From Exobasidium rhododendri (taxonomy: Eukaryota > Basidiomycota > Exobasidiomycetes > Exobasidiales > Exobasidiaceae), in the NCBI GenBank assembly GCA_026210745.1, contig CP110631.1:2914001-2978000 (forward strand): DNA of 64,000 nt, given 5' to 3'. Below are positions 20,301 through 31,983 of this stretch, one piece after another. Under the pieces are notes generated by a model. It was not told the DNA's origin and did no database searches. It saw nothing but the letters and a program-made list of their open reading frames with translations. Made by a program: the position numbers and the translations under genes. Within the stretch, counting starts at the first letter, position 1. Every line of letters begins with the position of its first letter.

Positions 20301-20841
20301 ACCCTTACCCAATGGCTGCACAAGAGCTTTATCTACTCCCTGTCTCCTTAGCCATGTCTCCGTTTCCTCCTGTATACTTGAGTCTGCTGCCAGATCTATA
20401 CGGTACTGCTTGCCGTCCTCTCCAGCGTACAAATGAAGTACTTCTTCATCCTCTTCATTTCCTCTCACCGCATGAGGTGCAACTTCCTTTAGTCCCTCCT
20501 CTCCCATGACGATGTATTCTGAATCTACTTCTCTAGACATCTCCCCAATGTTTGCCAACGAAGAGAAGGATTCCGAGCGTAGATGACCGACAGACTTCTG
20601 GATGTCTGACAGATTCTTCACAATCTACGGTGGATAAGGCGAAAGAGGTTGGAGCTCAGATCGCCTTTCACTTCTACTCATTAGATGGACTCACCTTGTC
20701 TAATTGCTTCGCACTCAGCTGCTGATGGGTTCGCTTCCTATGGGATGGCTTCGGCGTGAAGGGCACTCCAAGAGTACCAATTGGGCGGGAAGATGACTTG
20801 ATCTCATCTGTCCGGCCCGAAGATCCTTTAGACGACGACAT
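17382..20841 (-). CDS. gamma-tubulin complex component 2 (GCP2/Spc97)
   Basis: A core subunit of the gamma-tubulin small complex that nucleates microtubules at the spindle pole body. Five exons: 20695-20841, 20243-20624, 17844-20143, 17574-17771 and 17382-17465; 3111 nt give 1036 aa. Family landmarks: LEDLLYVLAGIEGQYI near residue 279 (N-terminal GRIP1 domain), LMAGKYLNVIRECG, then HLATENAYDHL and FDLSVKFPVSLVISKKNILR leading into the C-terminal GRIP2 domain that contacts gamma-tubulin. An acidic insert ([15 protein letters not shown]) sits in the N-terminal domain. Intron 2 (20144-20242) is 99 nt, has no stop and keeps the frame, so unspliced mRNA would encode an extra 33 residues. The start MSSSKGSSGRTDE was chosen as the first in-frame Met of a spliceable exon. 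Confidence 0.93.
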
Positions 20842-21278
20842 GCTGGAGGGAGGAGATGGACGCGCCGCGCCAATTCGCCGCCCTGTGCAGAGGAAAAAGT
20901 GTTGTTCTCCTTTCCTCCTCAACTCGCGCGCGGCCTTTAATTTTCTAAAGAGTGAAAGGACGAAGCATCCACTCGTACGGTAACGCTAAAATCCTCGATC
21001 TGAACCAACACTCCAGAGAGAGAGACCCCTATTCGAGGAGGAGTAGAGAGGGTCGCAATTTGGGGGTAAATCTGGGTCTTCATAAGATGTTCTGACTTGT
21101 ACTACTTTCAGTTGCTTCCCTACTGCTTCGCCTGCCCTGCCTTGAGAGTGGGTGAGCACTCAGATCACTGCCAACAAGCCGTGCAAAGTGCACACCACCC
21201 ACGACGGCTTTTGCTGATTACCTGCTACTCTGAACGACACGACTGCACTTCACCGCTTCTCTATCTCGATTCTTTGTC
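20842..21278. other. divergent promoter between GCP2 and the arrestin gene
   Basis: Head-to-head arrangement; 437 bases shared by two promoters. No clear TATA box and no coding frame noted. Confidence 0.5.
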
Positions 21279-24200
21279 ATGTTTGCCCCTCCTGTCATGT
21301 CGCCCTCTATGTCTCCTATGCTGAGAAGCAACACGTCGTTCAGTCCACCCCTTCAACGGTCTCTTTCATGGCGAGCAGAAGTAGGTTTACCACCACCACC
21401 GTCGGAAATTGACCAATACCATGACCTTCAGCATGCACTAGTCCCATCTTCCTCCTTTGGGCACTCGCTGTCTCCCTACAGCATCACCACTGGTAGCGAG
21501 GAGGAAGATGCTAGCCAAGCCATGCCAATGAATGCTGTCGCCAAACATCCTAAGCTAAAGCTCAAGATTCTGCTGGGGAAAAACATCTTCGAGGCGGATG
21601 GAAGTATCTCTGGTGCTCTCGAGGTCACCTCAAGCACAGGTCAGCGTCTACGGCTAGGCGAGATTGCAGTTGAGATGGAAGCGTTTGAAGGTGAGAAAGG
21701 CGTCGAAGAGGTTGCCGACAGGAGAGTAAAATCTGACCTTCGAGGACATCTTTCGTCTCAACAGAATTGACATCTCGAGATCATTCTGCAACTCAGGTGT
21801 TCCTCTTCAATCGCACTCTGTTCCAAGGCGAGCATCTTCCACCTTCGAATGCTGTTCTTCCAACTGCGCCTGTTCTAGGCTACTGGACTGCTCGTAAGGG
21901 AAGAACCACATTCCCTTTCTCTTTTCGTCTGCCATCAACTGCCCCGTCGAGTGTGACGTTTGCCGGCAATGCACACCTTCGTTATACTCTCAAAGCAACA
22001 GCTCAGACATGGTGGAATGACGCAAAGAGCATTGTCACTGCTCGGTCGGATGCTTTTGTCGTTGAGAAGTGGATGGACGAGTTTGATCCACGCTACCTGG
22101 AGCCGATTGAGGCCGTAGCAGACACACATATCTTCATGGGAGGGAACGGGGCGATATGGCTTGAAGCAGGAGTATCAGAGCAACTCTTCCTTGCCGGTGG
22201 GAAGGTCATGATTCGTGCAGGAGTGAAGAACAACACAAAGCGGCACTTATCGGGTATAAAGGTTGCCATTGCCAGAAGACTGATCTTTCCGGTGGGTAGC
22301 ATGCCTGGGGTGCCAGCACAGCGACCCAATCTGGAGCCTCAAATCACCGAAGTAATGCATACGCAAACTTTCAAAGGGCCTTCCTATGAATTCCCACCAG
22401 ACGAAGAGATGGTGACTATTCTTGCTGTTGACTTACCTCGCAACATAAGAACAATTCGAAAGACGAGATTGTTTGAAGTACAAATTATCGCGCTCATAAG
22501 TGCTCAAATGGGAAGCTTTGCAAAGGATTTGACTGTCGAAATTCCCATCTTTGTTGCACACCCTTCTAGTCTGCAGAAAGCAGCTGCAGGGTCCCTTGAA
22601 GCATCACGAGCACTTCCACAACGCAGTCGATCTGCAATAGGGCAGCACGGACTGCACGAGCAGCTTCCTCAGCTTCATCAAGACCATACCTACCAACAGG
22701 ATTACCAACAATTCCGATCTCCTAACAATTTGCTACAACAGCAGCAGTATGCTAGCCCTCGCTCCGAGTCTGATCCTCAACTGCCAAATGTGCAAGCGTG
22801 TAGCACCGATGGAGCTTGGTCGCCTGGTCCCCCGATGACTGCATACACGGGACCACCTTCTCGACCGTCGTCTGCGGCTCCAAATTTGGGAAGAGCTGGA
22901 CCAATCCTCGTTCTACCTCAGTCACCCCAGCCGTTTGTTTTCCATCCTGGCCAAGACGGCCAGACTCCGCAGCTGGTCTGGGACGCTCATGCTCAAGGCT
23001 GGACCGCAAGCAAGATATTTCAGCACGGCACACCTCGCCCCGCCCCTGCTTTAGATTCATACCGAGAGCAGAGTCGACAACCTGATCAATATGGATATGC
23101 AGCTCCAAAAGGTGTGATGAGAAGTGATTTGCCCTTGGGTGACCAGCAACAGTCGATGGGACCATCGGTTCATCCTTTTACGAAGCAAGCTCGGAGCTTG
23201 AGCGGGCCTCAGCACAATCAGCCGGAGGAGGTACGAGAGAGTGTCTTGGCGGCCAGTCCGCAACCTCAGATCGTTGACACTCAGGCTATGCTCGAATCTT
23301 GCGACGCTTACGACTCTTCCCAGCAACAGCAGCAACAGCAAATCTCTGCCGCCCAAAGTGGCATCACTACTTCTCAGCTACTAATGCTAGGCGCCATTCC
23401 GATTGCAGGCTTGGCGACTATTGACGAGGACTCGGAATCTGCCGTTGGGACGGTTCGATCCAATCGGTCTATACAAACACTGGTGGGCAGTGTCAGTCGT
23501 AGCAACGTCGCGCAATTCGAGGCAATGGTCGATCAAGGACAGGATAAAGAAGTAGTGAAAGTGTTGAAGACGGACTTCGGCATTTCAGGCGAAGAAATGA
23601 GAGAAAAGAGTCTCCCCAAGGCTCCTGTCGCCATGACACAATCAACAAGCAGGAGACCAAGAGCGTCTGATCTATTTGTCTCTTCTCCTGCACAAATCAA
23701 GGATGAGCCTGTTGAGGCTTTGCGCTCTGTTCCTCCTCTGCACGATTCGTCGATGGCCAAGGAAGGAGCGGGAAGACCTTCATCTGCTCAAGGACAAGGA
23801 TTGAATGCGCTGGAGTACAGGTTGGGCAAGCAGCATATCTACGGCGAAGAATCAGCCAACGGACATGCTGCCAAAGAAGTCACTACCCTGGGCAATGTGG
23901 CAGCACAAGAAAAGGGCAGAACGAGCGAGAGCGAAGCTCTCCGAGCAGCAGCAGCAGCAAGGACAGTGGAAAAGGAGCGCACACATAAAGAAGCAGAAGA
24001 GAGAGTCAGACGAGAAAGCGAACAACAGAAACTTCGACTAGCAAAGGCGGAGGAAAGCGAAAGGAACGAGAATAATTGTATTAGGGGAGAGAAAGAGAGG
24101 GAAGAGCGAAAGGTGGAGAGGAAGAAGAAGGAACGTGCTACAGTCGCTCCCGTCCTCAACGGTAAAACCGCTTCGAGCAGCAAGGTGATCCTGGGAGAGC

Positions 24201-25414
24201 GCAAGCTTGTCGATGTACAAGAGCAGAGAAAGCTGAACAAGGAGGCAGTCGGTCGAGTCGGTGGATGGCTGTCATCGTCGCCTAGTAGCAGTAAGAACTT
24301 GACTCTCGAAGACACAGCGTTTCTCCCTCCATCGCCAAAGACACCCGCACGATCTGAGCCCGAGGGGAAAGACCAGGCTCCCCCTCTTCCTGCTGGCTTG
24401 CTGATCGAGAAGAGCAAGCACACCACCAACGATGAAGAGTTGTACAAGGGAGATACAATGCTAGAACTCTCGCCAGACTTGCGAGCTTTGATTGATGGAA
24501 GTGATGCTCGACCCGTGCCCAGACAAGGGACTGCCATTCGAGGTCACATTGGCTCTCGTCGCTTTTCCGGCGGCGTTGCTCCAGATGCGACACAGGCAAT
24601 TTTCTCTCAAATTTACATTCCTGCCAGACGACTGTCTAGCCAGACGATGCAAGACATTCCAGGTGCAGTCAGTAGAGGGATCCCTACCAAATGCGACGTT
24701 AGTATGAATGCTATGGAAAAGAAGGAAGAGGGGGCGTTGCTTCGTGTTGCGTCGGGAGGTGACGCACAAGGGGCGAAGGAGGGCAAGATATACGATTCTC
24801 GCAGTGCCAGGGGTGGCAGAGGAGGAAGGGTAGCTAGTGTTGCCAATTTGTGGGCTTCGATCGCCGATGGTACCGATGGCAGTCAAAATAGAAGCGACGA
24901 CGCCCCTGTAGTGACACTGAAGCCCAAAGCACTTCGATCTGGTGTCATTGGAGTATCTGCCTTGGACTTCAGCAACGGAAAGGCAGAACAAGGCAAGAAA
25001 CCAACGGCAAGAGAGATCTTCTCGAGCGTTCCTGTTGCCCCGCTCATCGTCAATGATCGAATCAAGAGTCCCCCTCTCAAGACAAAGCGAGCAGCGCATT
25101 TTTTGAACACGACGATCCCCAAACCAGTCTTTGTCAAGCCTTTAGCGTCTACTGTTGTATCGTCTCCTGCCGCTGACTCGACTGCAGGAACAGTGCAACT
25201 ATCTATCAGAAAGGAGCAGGCACCACCTCGAGAAGGCAACCTAAAGGAAAGCCGAAAAGTCTCATCAGATCTGGTGGTAAAGGAAGCCAGACTCAAAGCC
25301 GGACTTGATCTTGGCACTGTGGATGCAGACTCTCTGCCAATGAACGGCAGAGGCACAACAAAAGCAATCGGTCGAGAGAAGTTGGCGGATTTACGAAGTT
25401 TGTGGGGCAATTAG
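21279..25414 (+). CDS. arrestin-fold protein with long disordered, coiled-coil tail
   Basis: Two exons, 21279-21690 and 21765-25414, joined across a 74-nt intron (GTGAGA...CAACAG); 4062 nt give 1353 aa. Residues about 92-340 resemble arrestin N and C sandwiches: LKLKILLGKNIFEADGSISG, VLGYWTARKGRTTFPFSFRL, HLRYTLKATA, VMIRAGVKNNTKRHLSGIKV. Fungal alpha-arrestins usually recruit Rsp5/Nedd4 ubiquitin ligases to membrane cargo. The remaining 1000 residues are Pro/Gln/Ser-rich, with a charged helical stretch (EKERTHKEAEERVRRESEQQ) that is probably a coiled coil. I found no PPxY motif, so classical ligase recruitment is not evident. It is transcribed away from GCP2. The arrestin fold is well supported; the cargo or pathway is unknown. 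Confidence 0.85.
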
Positions 25415-25868
25415 ATAGCAATCTTCATCATCCTCCCGTAGTGAGTGATGCTTTGTGCTATCTCTCCTTCCTCCCCCTCCGCTCCCCCATTGTATCTCTA
25501 CGAAGCGTCCGAGACCATCTCACCTCTATAATTGCATTACATAAGCTGATCGAACTGGACCCCATCGCACGTGTTGAAGACGTGAATTTTTTTGTTTCTG
25601 TAAATTTGGCGTGCGAGTCTTTTTCCTTAGAGAGGAATCATTCGAATTTCACTCCCTCTAAGCAGTCGATCAGTAGCTTTACTTCGCACTGAAGGTAGAC
25701 TTTTGAGCACTCCCCCCACTTCCGTCGCTAATCTGTTCCACCCACAACACCTCCGACACTGCATCCCAATCAACGTACTCAAAGAAGGAGACACACACGC
25801 ACACACACACACACTTACTAGAGGCAAAGTGGTATTCAAGGTAGAATCGAGGAAGGGTAATTACAACA
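25415..25868. other. intergenic region upstream of the La gene
   Basis: 3' flank of the arrestin gene and promoter of the La gene. Pyrimidine-rich at 25460-25500 and bearing an AC repeat 55 bases before the La start codon. Confidence 0.5.
25791..25814. repeat. (AC)n microsatellite in the La leader region
   Basis: Twelve AC units with one CG interruption, 55 bases before ATG 25869, probably in the 5' UTR. Confidence 0.7.
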
Positions 25869-27480
25869 ATGGCTGAAGTCAAAGCAGAGCCAAAGGTCGC
25901 AGGAGTCGAGGCAATCACTCCCAAACTGAGTGTCGAAGAGGCCGAAAAGGTGTGCAAAGCGCAAGGTGAGCAGTTGAGCAAGAGTACGCCACTCATACTA
26001 CCCAGCGTACTAATCTTGGCATCTTTTTTTTTTTACAGTGGAATTCTACTTTAGCGATGCAAATCTCCCCTACGACAAGTTTCTCTTCACACTGACGCGA
26101 AAGGACCCGGAAGGCTGGGTTTCTATTCCAGTGATTGCATCGTTCAAGAGGATGAAGAGTTTGACAGAAGTCTTAGGGATCGACAAGATTGCAGAGCTGT
26201 TGCGTAGTAGCGAGGAGCTCGAAGTCAACCCAGAGGGTGATAAAGTCAAAAGAGTGAATGAGCTTGTTCCTCAAAAGGATCAATTTGAACGAAGCGTCTA
26301 CGCAAAAGGCTTCCCAGAAGAAAATGAAACTCTACAAAGAGAAATGGAGAAGTTCTTTGAACAGTTTGGAAAGATTGCAAGTGTACGAATGAGAAGAGAT
26401 ACCAGTGTGAAAGGCCAAAAGCCACCGTTCAAAGGTAGTGTCTTTGTTGAATTCAAAGATTTTGAGGAGATGAAAGCTTTCCTTGCCAAAGAAGCAAGCA
26501 AGAAGGAGGAAGACAAGATCAAGTTCGGTGAGAGTACACTACAGATCATGAGTAAGGAGGAGTATTGCAGCATGAAGATGGTAGAGAAGGGTATTGATCC
26601 CTCGACCGTGCAAAGAGGTGGTGGTGGGGGAACGGCCAGTAAGGCAACAGGACCGGGAAATAAGAGCAATCGCTTCAACGCATTCAAGGAGCTAGAACGG
26701 GAATCGAAAGGCCTCCCATCTGCTTTGACTGAATCTCCCGCCACTGAAACGAAGAAGAGCAAAGCAGAAGAAGCGGAAGACCGAAAGAAACAAGCGCATG
26801 AAAACCGTAGCAAGCCATTGGAATTCGACTTTAATGAGTCAAAATTGAAGACGAACCCCGATGGCACGATTGTAGAGTCCACGCTCTCGTTTCCGGAAAA
26901 GAGTGTGTTGGCTTTCAAGGGAGCAGGAGAAGGTGGAAACTGGAAAGATCTCAAGGAGACGCTGCTCTCCATTCATCCTACTTCCTTTGTTGAGTTTCCT
27001 CAGGGAGCGATTGAAGGTGCCGCTGGTTTCAAATCCACTGTGGATGATGACAAGTTGACAGAGATTGTCAACCGAGCCATCACAGTTGGCGGCAAGGTCG
27101 TAGAATGGAGCAGAGTAGATGAAGACCGAGCAAAGCAATTTTACGTGGACCGCGCCAACTTCCGAGCAAAGTACCTCATCGACATGCGAGAAGAAAAGGA
27201 AGCGGAAGGAGGGTCGTTCACTATTCGTAATGGATTTGCCAATTACGGTGAACGAAGAGGCGGTGGGGGTGGCCGAGGCGGACGAGGCGGAGGACGAGGT
27301 GGTGGAAGGGGAAATCGTGGTGGTGGCGGCGGCGGCAGGGGCGGCGGAAGAGGAGGCCAACGTGGAGGTGATTCCAAAAGAAAGAGAGATGACAGGGATG
27401 GTCCCGCTTCAAGTGTCAGGGATCCAGCCACGGAGATCACAGCTTCTAAGAAACTCAAAAATGAAGTCAAGGCAGAATAA
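25869..27480 (+). CDS. La protein (Lhp1/SSB homologue)
   Basis: Binds the UUU-OH 3' ends of RNA polymerase III transcripts, protecting pre-tRNAs and other small RNAs in the nucleus. Exons 25869-25965 and 26039-27480, with an intron ending in a strong T-run (TTTTTTTTTTTTACAG); 1539 nt give 512 aa. The La motif spans about residues 17-95 and contains VEFYFSDANLPYDKFLFTLT across the splice site. RRM1 is about 113-195 (SVYAKGF, FKGSVFVEFKDF). A second, xRRM-like domain is near 321-400 (VLAFKGAGEGGNWKDLKETL, PTSFVEFPQG). An RGG-box tail and a basic patch (SKRKRDD) follow. Longer than yeast Lhp1 (275 aa) and closer to the animal La layout. It ends 111 bases from the convergent Ask1 gene. Confidence 0.95.
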
Positions 27481-27591
27481 TCATGTTCTCCTTCTTCCTG
27501 CTCTAGCACACTTCCACACTTTGTACTATCTCCCTTTTCCCTCTCCTACATCTCACATGTTTCATTACTTTAATGTGAATACATTCGACTC

Positions 27592-29717
27592 TCACTTGCT
27601 TCTTCTACTTTGGGCGGTGGCTGGAGTGGGGCTGGGTGCACTGTAGGTGTCTTCTCGATCGTCGCCCAGCAAAGGTCGCCCTCCATAGACAGTCCCTTGT
27701 TCGTACAGACGATGGTTGATCGGTTGGTACAGTTCGTGGCTGCCTTGTAGGGAAGAAGTCGCCGACGGCAGAGATATCGCTTTGGTATTTGTCGGTTTGG
27801 CTGCTTCTGCTCCCTTTGAGTGAGTGGACGTAGCATTCGCTGTGCTTGCAGTCTTGACAAGGCTGGGGTCACGGATTCCAAATAGGGTGTCCTGATCGAT
27901 GCTTCTGGATATGGAAAGCAAAGATGAGCCCGTTGCGTCTTCACCGTGGGAATTATTGTCGTTGTTGATCACACCAGTCAACCTCTGGATGCGACCGGTC
28001 TGATGCTGTTGCAAGTCATCCTCTTCCTCAGATTCACTTTCACTATCATCTTCGACAGATGAGTCATCGTCGTCGTCGTCGTCGTCGTTTTGCAAGAGTC
28101 GGTCGATGCTCGCCAATGATTGCGTCAAGGTCAGCTTGCTCAAAACAGACTCTACAGTGTTTTCCTCTGGACCAATTCCATCTATCGAATTGTTTCCATC
28201 TTCATCTTCGTCTAACAACCTTGAAGACGACACGCCAGCAGGAGATTCGAAACGTGCGTCGCCTCTACCGAATCTTTTTGTGACTGTTGGTGGTGTCGGC
28301 AGAGGCATTCGACTAGTCAACGATTTCACCTTCAGGGGAGTCGAGACAAGGGCTTCTCTAGCTCCCCCTTTGGTCGCTGCTCTGCTGCTTTGCGAGGTAT
28401 ATTGGCTGCGATCTTGCACGATTCTCCGCCTTGTTGCAGGACTTGCGCCTTCTACGGTCTTCAAGAGATCGCTTACCACTAAACGAGCTGCTTCCTTTGC
28501 CGGTGTCTTGTCAAATCTGCTCCTGGGTACTTGCATTCGCAGTGTAAGAGGAGGTGACATTCCTTCTGGCCAAGCTAGACTATCATTAGATTCGTCTCCT
28601 TCATCATTGTTTCCCGTTGCGACCTCTTTTCCCTTCCTACTCTCTGCTTTCACTTTGCTCAAAGGTGTCTTTCGTAGATCCGCAATGCCATTCCATCTGT
28701 GTGCACTTTCTGTCTGAATCGACTGAGCTTCCTTGCCAAGCGCAAATGGATTTGTCGTTGCTGTTGTTCCTCCTCGTCTTGGGGTAGCCTGTACCTTTCG
28801 AGCACTCTTCTTCCGCTCTTCATGCTGGGTGCGCAGTAATTGAGTCGCCAGCTTACCACCGTTTGGTTTACTTGGAGTCGTTCTTGACAGCTGCTCAGCG
28901 ACTCGTATCTGATCATCAACTCTACCTTGACTTTTTCGTATCTTCATATCGTGAGGTACATCCTGACCAGTCGAAAAGTCACTCTCTACATGCCTCTTTA
29001 AATGATCATACGGTGACTCCAGTGGTGCCCAGGTTGCCTGTTTCTGCTTGCCATCACCCGCCCGTGCTGTCACCGCTTTACTTGCCTCTGAGAGTCTTGG
29101 TGGCTCTTCGAATTCTAGCTCGTTAAAGTCGGTTGAATCATCTTGTCTGGCCAGATCTCCATTACCCTGCTCTACAACATCCTCTCTGCCACTGCCATGC
29201 AAGGCGGGAGATATAAAGGTCGATGCATCCTGATCTTGCGTGGTATTTGAAGCGGATGTTTGCTCTTGCTGCGATGTCAAATCTTCCTCTCCGTACGTTG
29301 GGACGAGATTGATGTCGCTGGCAGTTTCAAAGAATCGATGCCAGAACTAGACCGGAGGAGGAGAGTGATAAAGTGGAGATGCCAACGTTAGTAAAGCACC
29401 GCAAGCTACCTCATTTGGAAAGTACGTTCACTTACTCTTGCACCTTGCCATGTATTATGACTAGCAACGCCGTACTTTCGAATCGAAGGTAGGATCTTTC
29501 CTGTAATGATCTGATGAGATTTGGCGAAATTGGCATCGATCTCTTGTAACGTGATGGTGATTGCCTGATCTACTTGCATCAGTTGTTCAGAGATAGGTAT
29601 CGACTCTCCTGAAGATCTGTGAGTGGGTATATCAGCAGTAGAGGGGTACATGGACGACGCAGCAGCCGCTCCATTGATGCTTGCTGTCGAACGAGGGTGA
29701 GTCGTGGGCTGCTGCAT
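27592..29717 (-). CDS. ask1: DASH/Dam1 complex subunit Ask1
   Basis: Part of the fungal DASH ring that couples kinetochores to microtubule plus ends. Exons 29436-29717 and 27592-29346, phase 0 intron (GTAAGT...GGTCTAG); 2037 nt give 678 aa. The defining Ask1 helix region is residues about 43-105: EQLMQVDQAITITLQEIDAN, ILPSIRKYGVASHNTWQGAR and, after splicing, FWHRFFETASD, which joins exactly as in the family. A second conserved block near 358-383 reads SPPLTLRMQVPRSRFDKTPA. The rest is low-complexity with many Ser/Thr-Pro sites, in keeping with the known CDK control of Ask1, and an acidic Asp/Glu tract. Start chosen at MQQPTTHPRS; a longer open frame reaches 29849 without family support. Confidence 0.9.
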
Positions 29718-30084
29718 GCTCCTTCTTGTCCACCTTTGCTCTCCTATCGTTTTGTTGGTCGAGGCCGGGGCTGGAAAGAAGCACAACCTTCTCGGGGGCA
29801 ACAAACACCAAAATGTCAGGCGCGTCGCGCAATTTACACCACTTGGCACACCACAGCAGCAATCTCAGCGGGTCTGCATCCTCCTCTCGACCAAGAGATG
29901 ACTTCTTCCTCATTTGGAAGATCTGGAGTAATCAGAGGCGAATTGGGGCCGTAGAAGTGTATGTTTACGTGTATCCTGCATTCACGATCAGTATTTCCGC
30001 ATTCAGCTACATACAGAAGACGACATAGATGAGAAGGAGAGGGAAAACGGCGAATTTATGCTTTGGAACGGGCTAGTCCAGCAT
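29718..30084. other. intergenic region, Ask1 promoter and QCR2 3' flank
   Basis: Tandem minus-strand spacing of 367 bases. No extra feature seen. Confidence 0.5.
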
Positions 30085-31625
30085 TCAGAAGCATTCGTCC
30101 GCGTACGGCAATTTGTGCACATCACCGACAGCCACCGTAGTAGCCTTCTTCTCTAGCAACTTGGACACTGCTGACGCAAGAGCAGATGAACTGACGCTCT
30201 CCAATTGGGAGAAACTCTCTTCCAACAGTTGAACGTTCTTTGCTTCCAGTAACTGTCCTCCTACTGCTGAATGGATTCCAGCTCTACTTTCAATGGCAGC
30301 GGCAACCTCGAATCTAGCCTTTGCTTTCGCCTTTTCTAGATCTTCTTTTGAGATGCTCTTTGTAGCTTCTTTCAGGGCTTTCGTCGTCTCTTGAGCAGCC
30401 AAAATGACCTTGCTGGTGGGCGCGGTAATGTAAGCACCAAATAGACCAGAGTCGGTGAAGTTCAAGTTGAATGCGTTGGCATTGGCACCGGGTACCTTTT
30501 CACTGATCTGCGCAAGGGGTGATAGACCGGTGGACCACTTGACACTGCTTTCACCTCCCAAGTAAGAGCGCAATACGGCCAATTCAGGAGATGCATCTAC
30601 GCCTGCTCCTTCAAAAGCAATAAAATAGTGTCCGTAATGCGCCTTGATTCCGTCGACGGCATGGTTGGGGGTGTAAGAGACTCGGGCATCACCACCAAAG
30701 TATTGTTTGCTGCCAGCTTGAATGCTTCCCTTTGTCGGTCTCACATCCTTGAAGTAGGTGGAAACGAGCTTGGAAAGATAGCCGGAGTCAATTCCACTTC
30801 CCACTACCGCAATATTGTCCTTTGCAAATACTGAGTGAGCGTAGTCGACAACCTGGGAGTGAGAGATGGGCGATGCAGGCGAAGAGAAGAGAGAAGCACC
30901 TAGTCCACGTTGTCGGTAGGCAGTCTGGGTCAACTGATCAAAGCCGAGGATGGAAGGTGAGTTTAGAGATTGTTCAAATTCAGTCTGAACTTGAGGGAGG
31001 ACTTCCTCGTGGAATTCGTGTGATAGGAATTTGGATGACGAGAGGACATCACCGAGAACTTCGACGAAGAATTCCCTGACGAGAGGGAAAGTGAGATTGT
31101 CAGCCTAGGGGGATTCTCCGGCAATCTATTCTATTGCTACGTCACTCGTTCCATCATTCCGTGCCATTACTCACTCATCACCACGCAAGAATTCAGCGGT
31201 AAGTAAGAGGTGCTCCTTTGTCAATGAAGTACTAAGCACACCACCATACAGCTCTGCTTCACGGACCAAAGCTAATGCTGATCGTCGACCGTTGGACTTG
31301 AACGTGTAATTTTTCAAAACATGTGCCAAACCAGGTTGCGTCTCGAATCGGGGTCCTGCTTTAATGGCGACTGTGACGGAAGCAGTATTTGCGCCAGAAT
31401 CCTGAGGGAGCGAAATAGACAGCATAAAGTAGGCATTCAGCAATACTGTGACTGGGAATGACAAGCAAAAAAACAACAACATGTACACACCGACGAAGCA
31501 GCTATAGGAATCGTATCTGCCTTTGTTGTCGAGAAAGGTCGGATTGAAGAGACACTCTTACGAGCTGATCCGGGCACAGCACACCTCAGCAGAGGGCTGC
31601 GTAAGGTTGACCGAGCAATTGACAT
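30085..31625 (-). CDS. qcr2: ubiquinol-cytochrome c reductase core protein 2 (QCR2)
   Basis: Matrix-side core subunit of respiratory complex III. Exons 31491-31625, 31175-31401 and 30085-31075; 1353 nt give 450 aa. The N-terminus (MSIARSTLRSPLLRCAVPGS...IRPFSTT) is Arg/Ser-rich without acidic residues, a typical mitochondrial presequence. The fold is the M16 peptidase type: DSGANTASVTVAIKAGPRFE opens the domain. The place of the HxxEH zinc motif of active processing peptidases reads HVLKN, so it is non-catalytic, as expected for core 2. The C-terminal half has GYLSKLVSTYFKDVRP and ends KLPYADECF. Introns show GTGTGT and GTGAGT donors. Confidence 0.93.
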
Positions 31626-31983
31626 TGATTGTAGCCAACTTGCAAGGATATTCAGGGTGTATAGGTCCGTTAAAAGCAAGCTGATTGTGATCAGGACCAG
31701 AACAAATTCCTTCCTGAGCGGCCCTGTCTTTCCAGCCTGCCAACCACCAGAAGGGGAAAGCAAATCAGTCTTAAGGACCGGAACTAGCCGACCACGCGAA
31801 AACCACGTGGCAAATAGACGTATTCCCGTGACAGTGTATCTTTACTTAGCTTGGCGGGGAGGGTATTGTTTACTACTATGTACTGTACATCCCAAAGCCA
31901 TCCTAATCAACATCGATGAGTACTACTGCGTGGATGATCAAGCGGAGACGGCAAGAGGGATTGTCACAACGCTATAATTTCTA
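31626..31983. other. intergenic region, QCR2 promoter
   Basis: 358 bases between two minus-strand genes. No coding frame with support. Confidence 0.5.

Noticed and set aside
23839..24537. 232-codon minus-strand frame inside the arrestin gene.
   Set aside because: Antisense shadow of the charged coiled coil; Leu/Ser/Arg-biased with no motif.
26298..26972. 224-codon minus-strand frame inside the La gene.
   Set aside because: The sense strand encodes the well-supported La RRMs; the antisense product has no family features.
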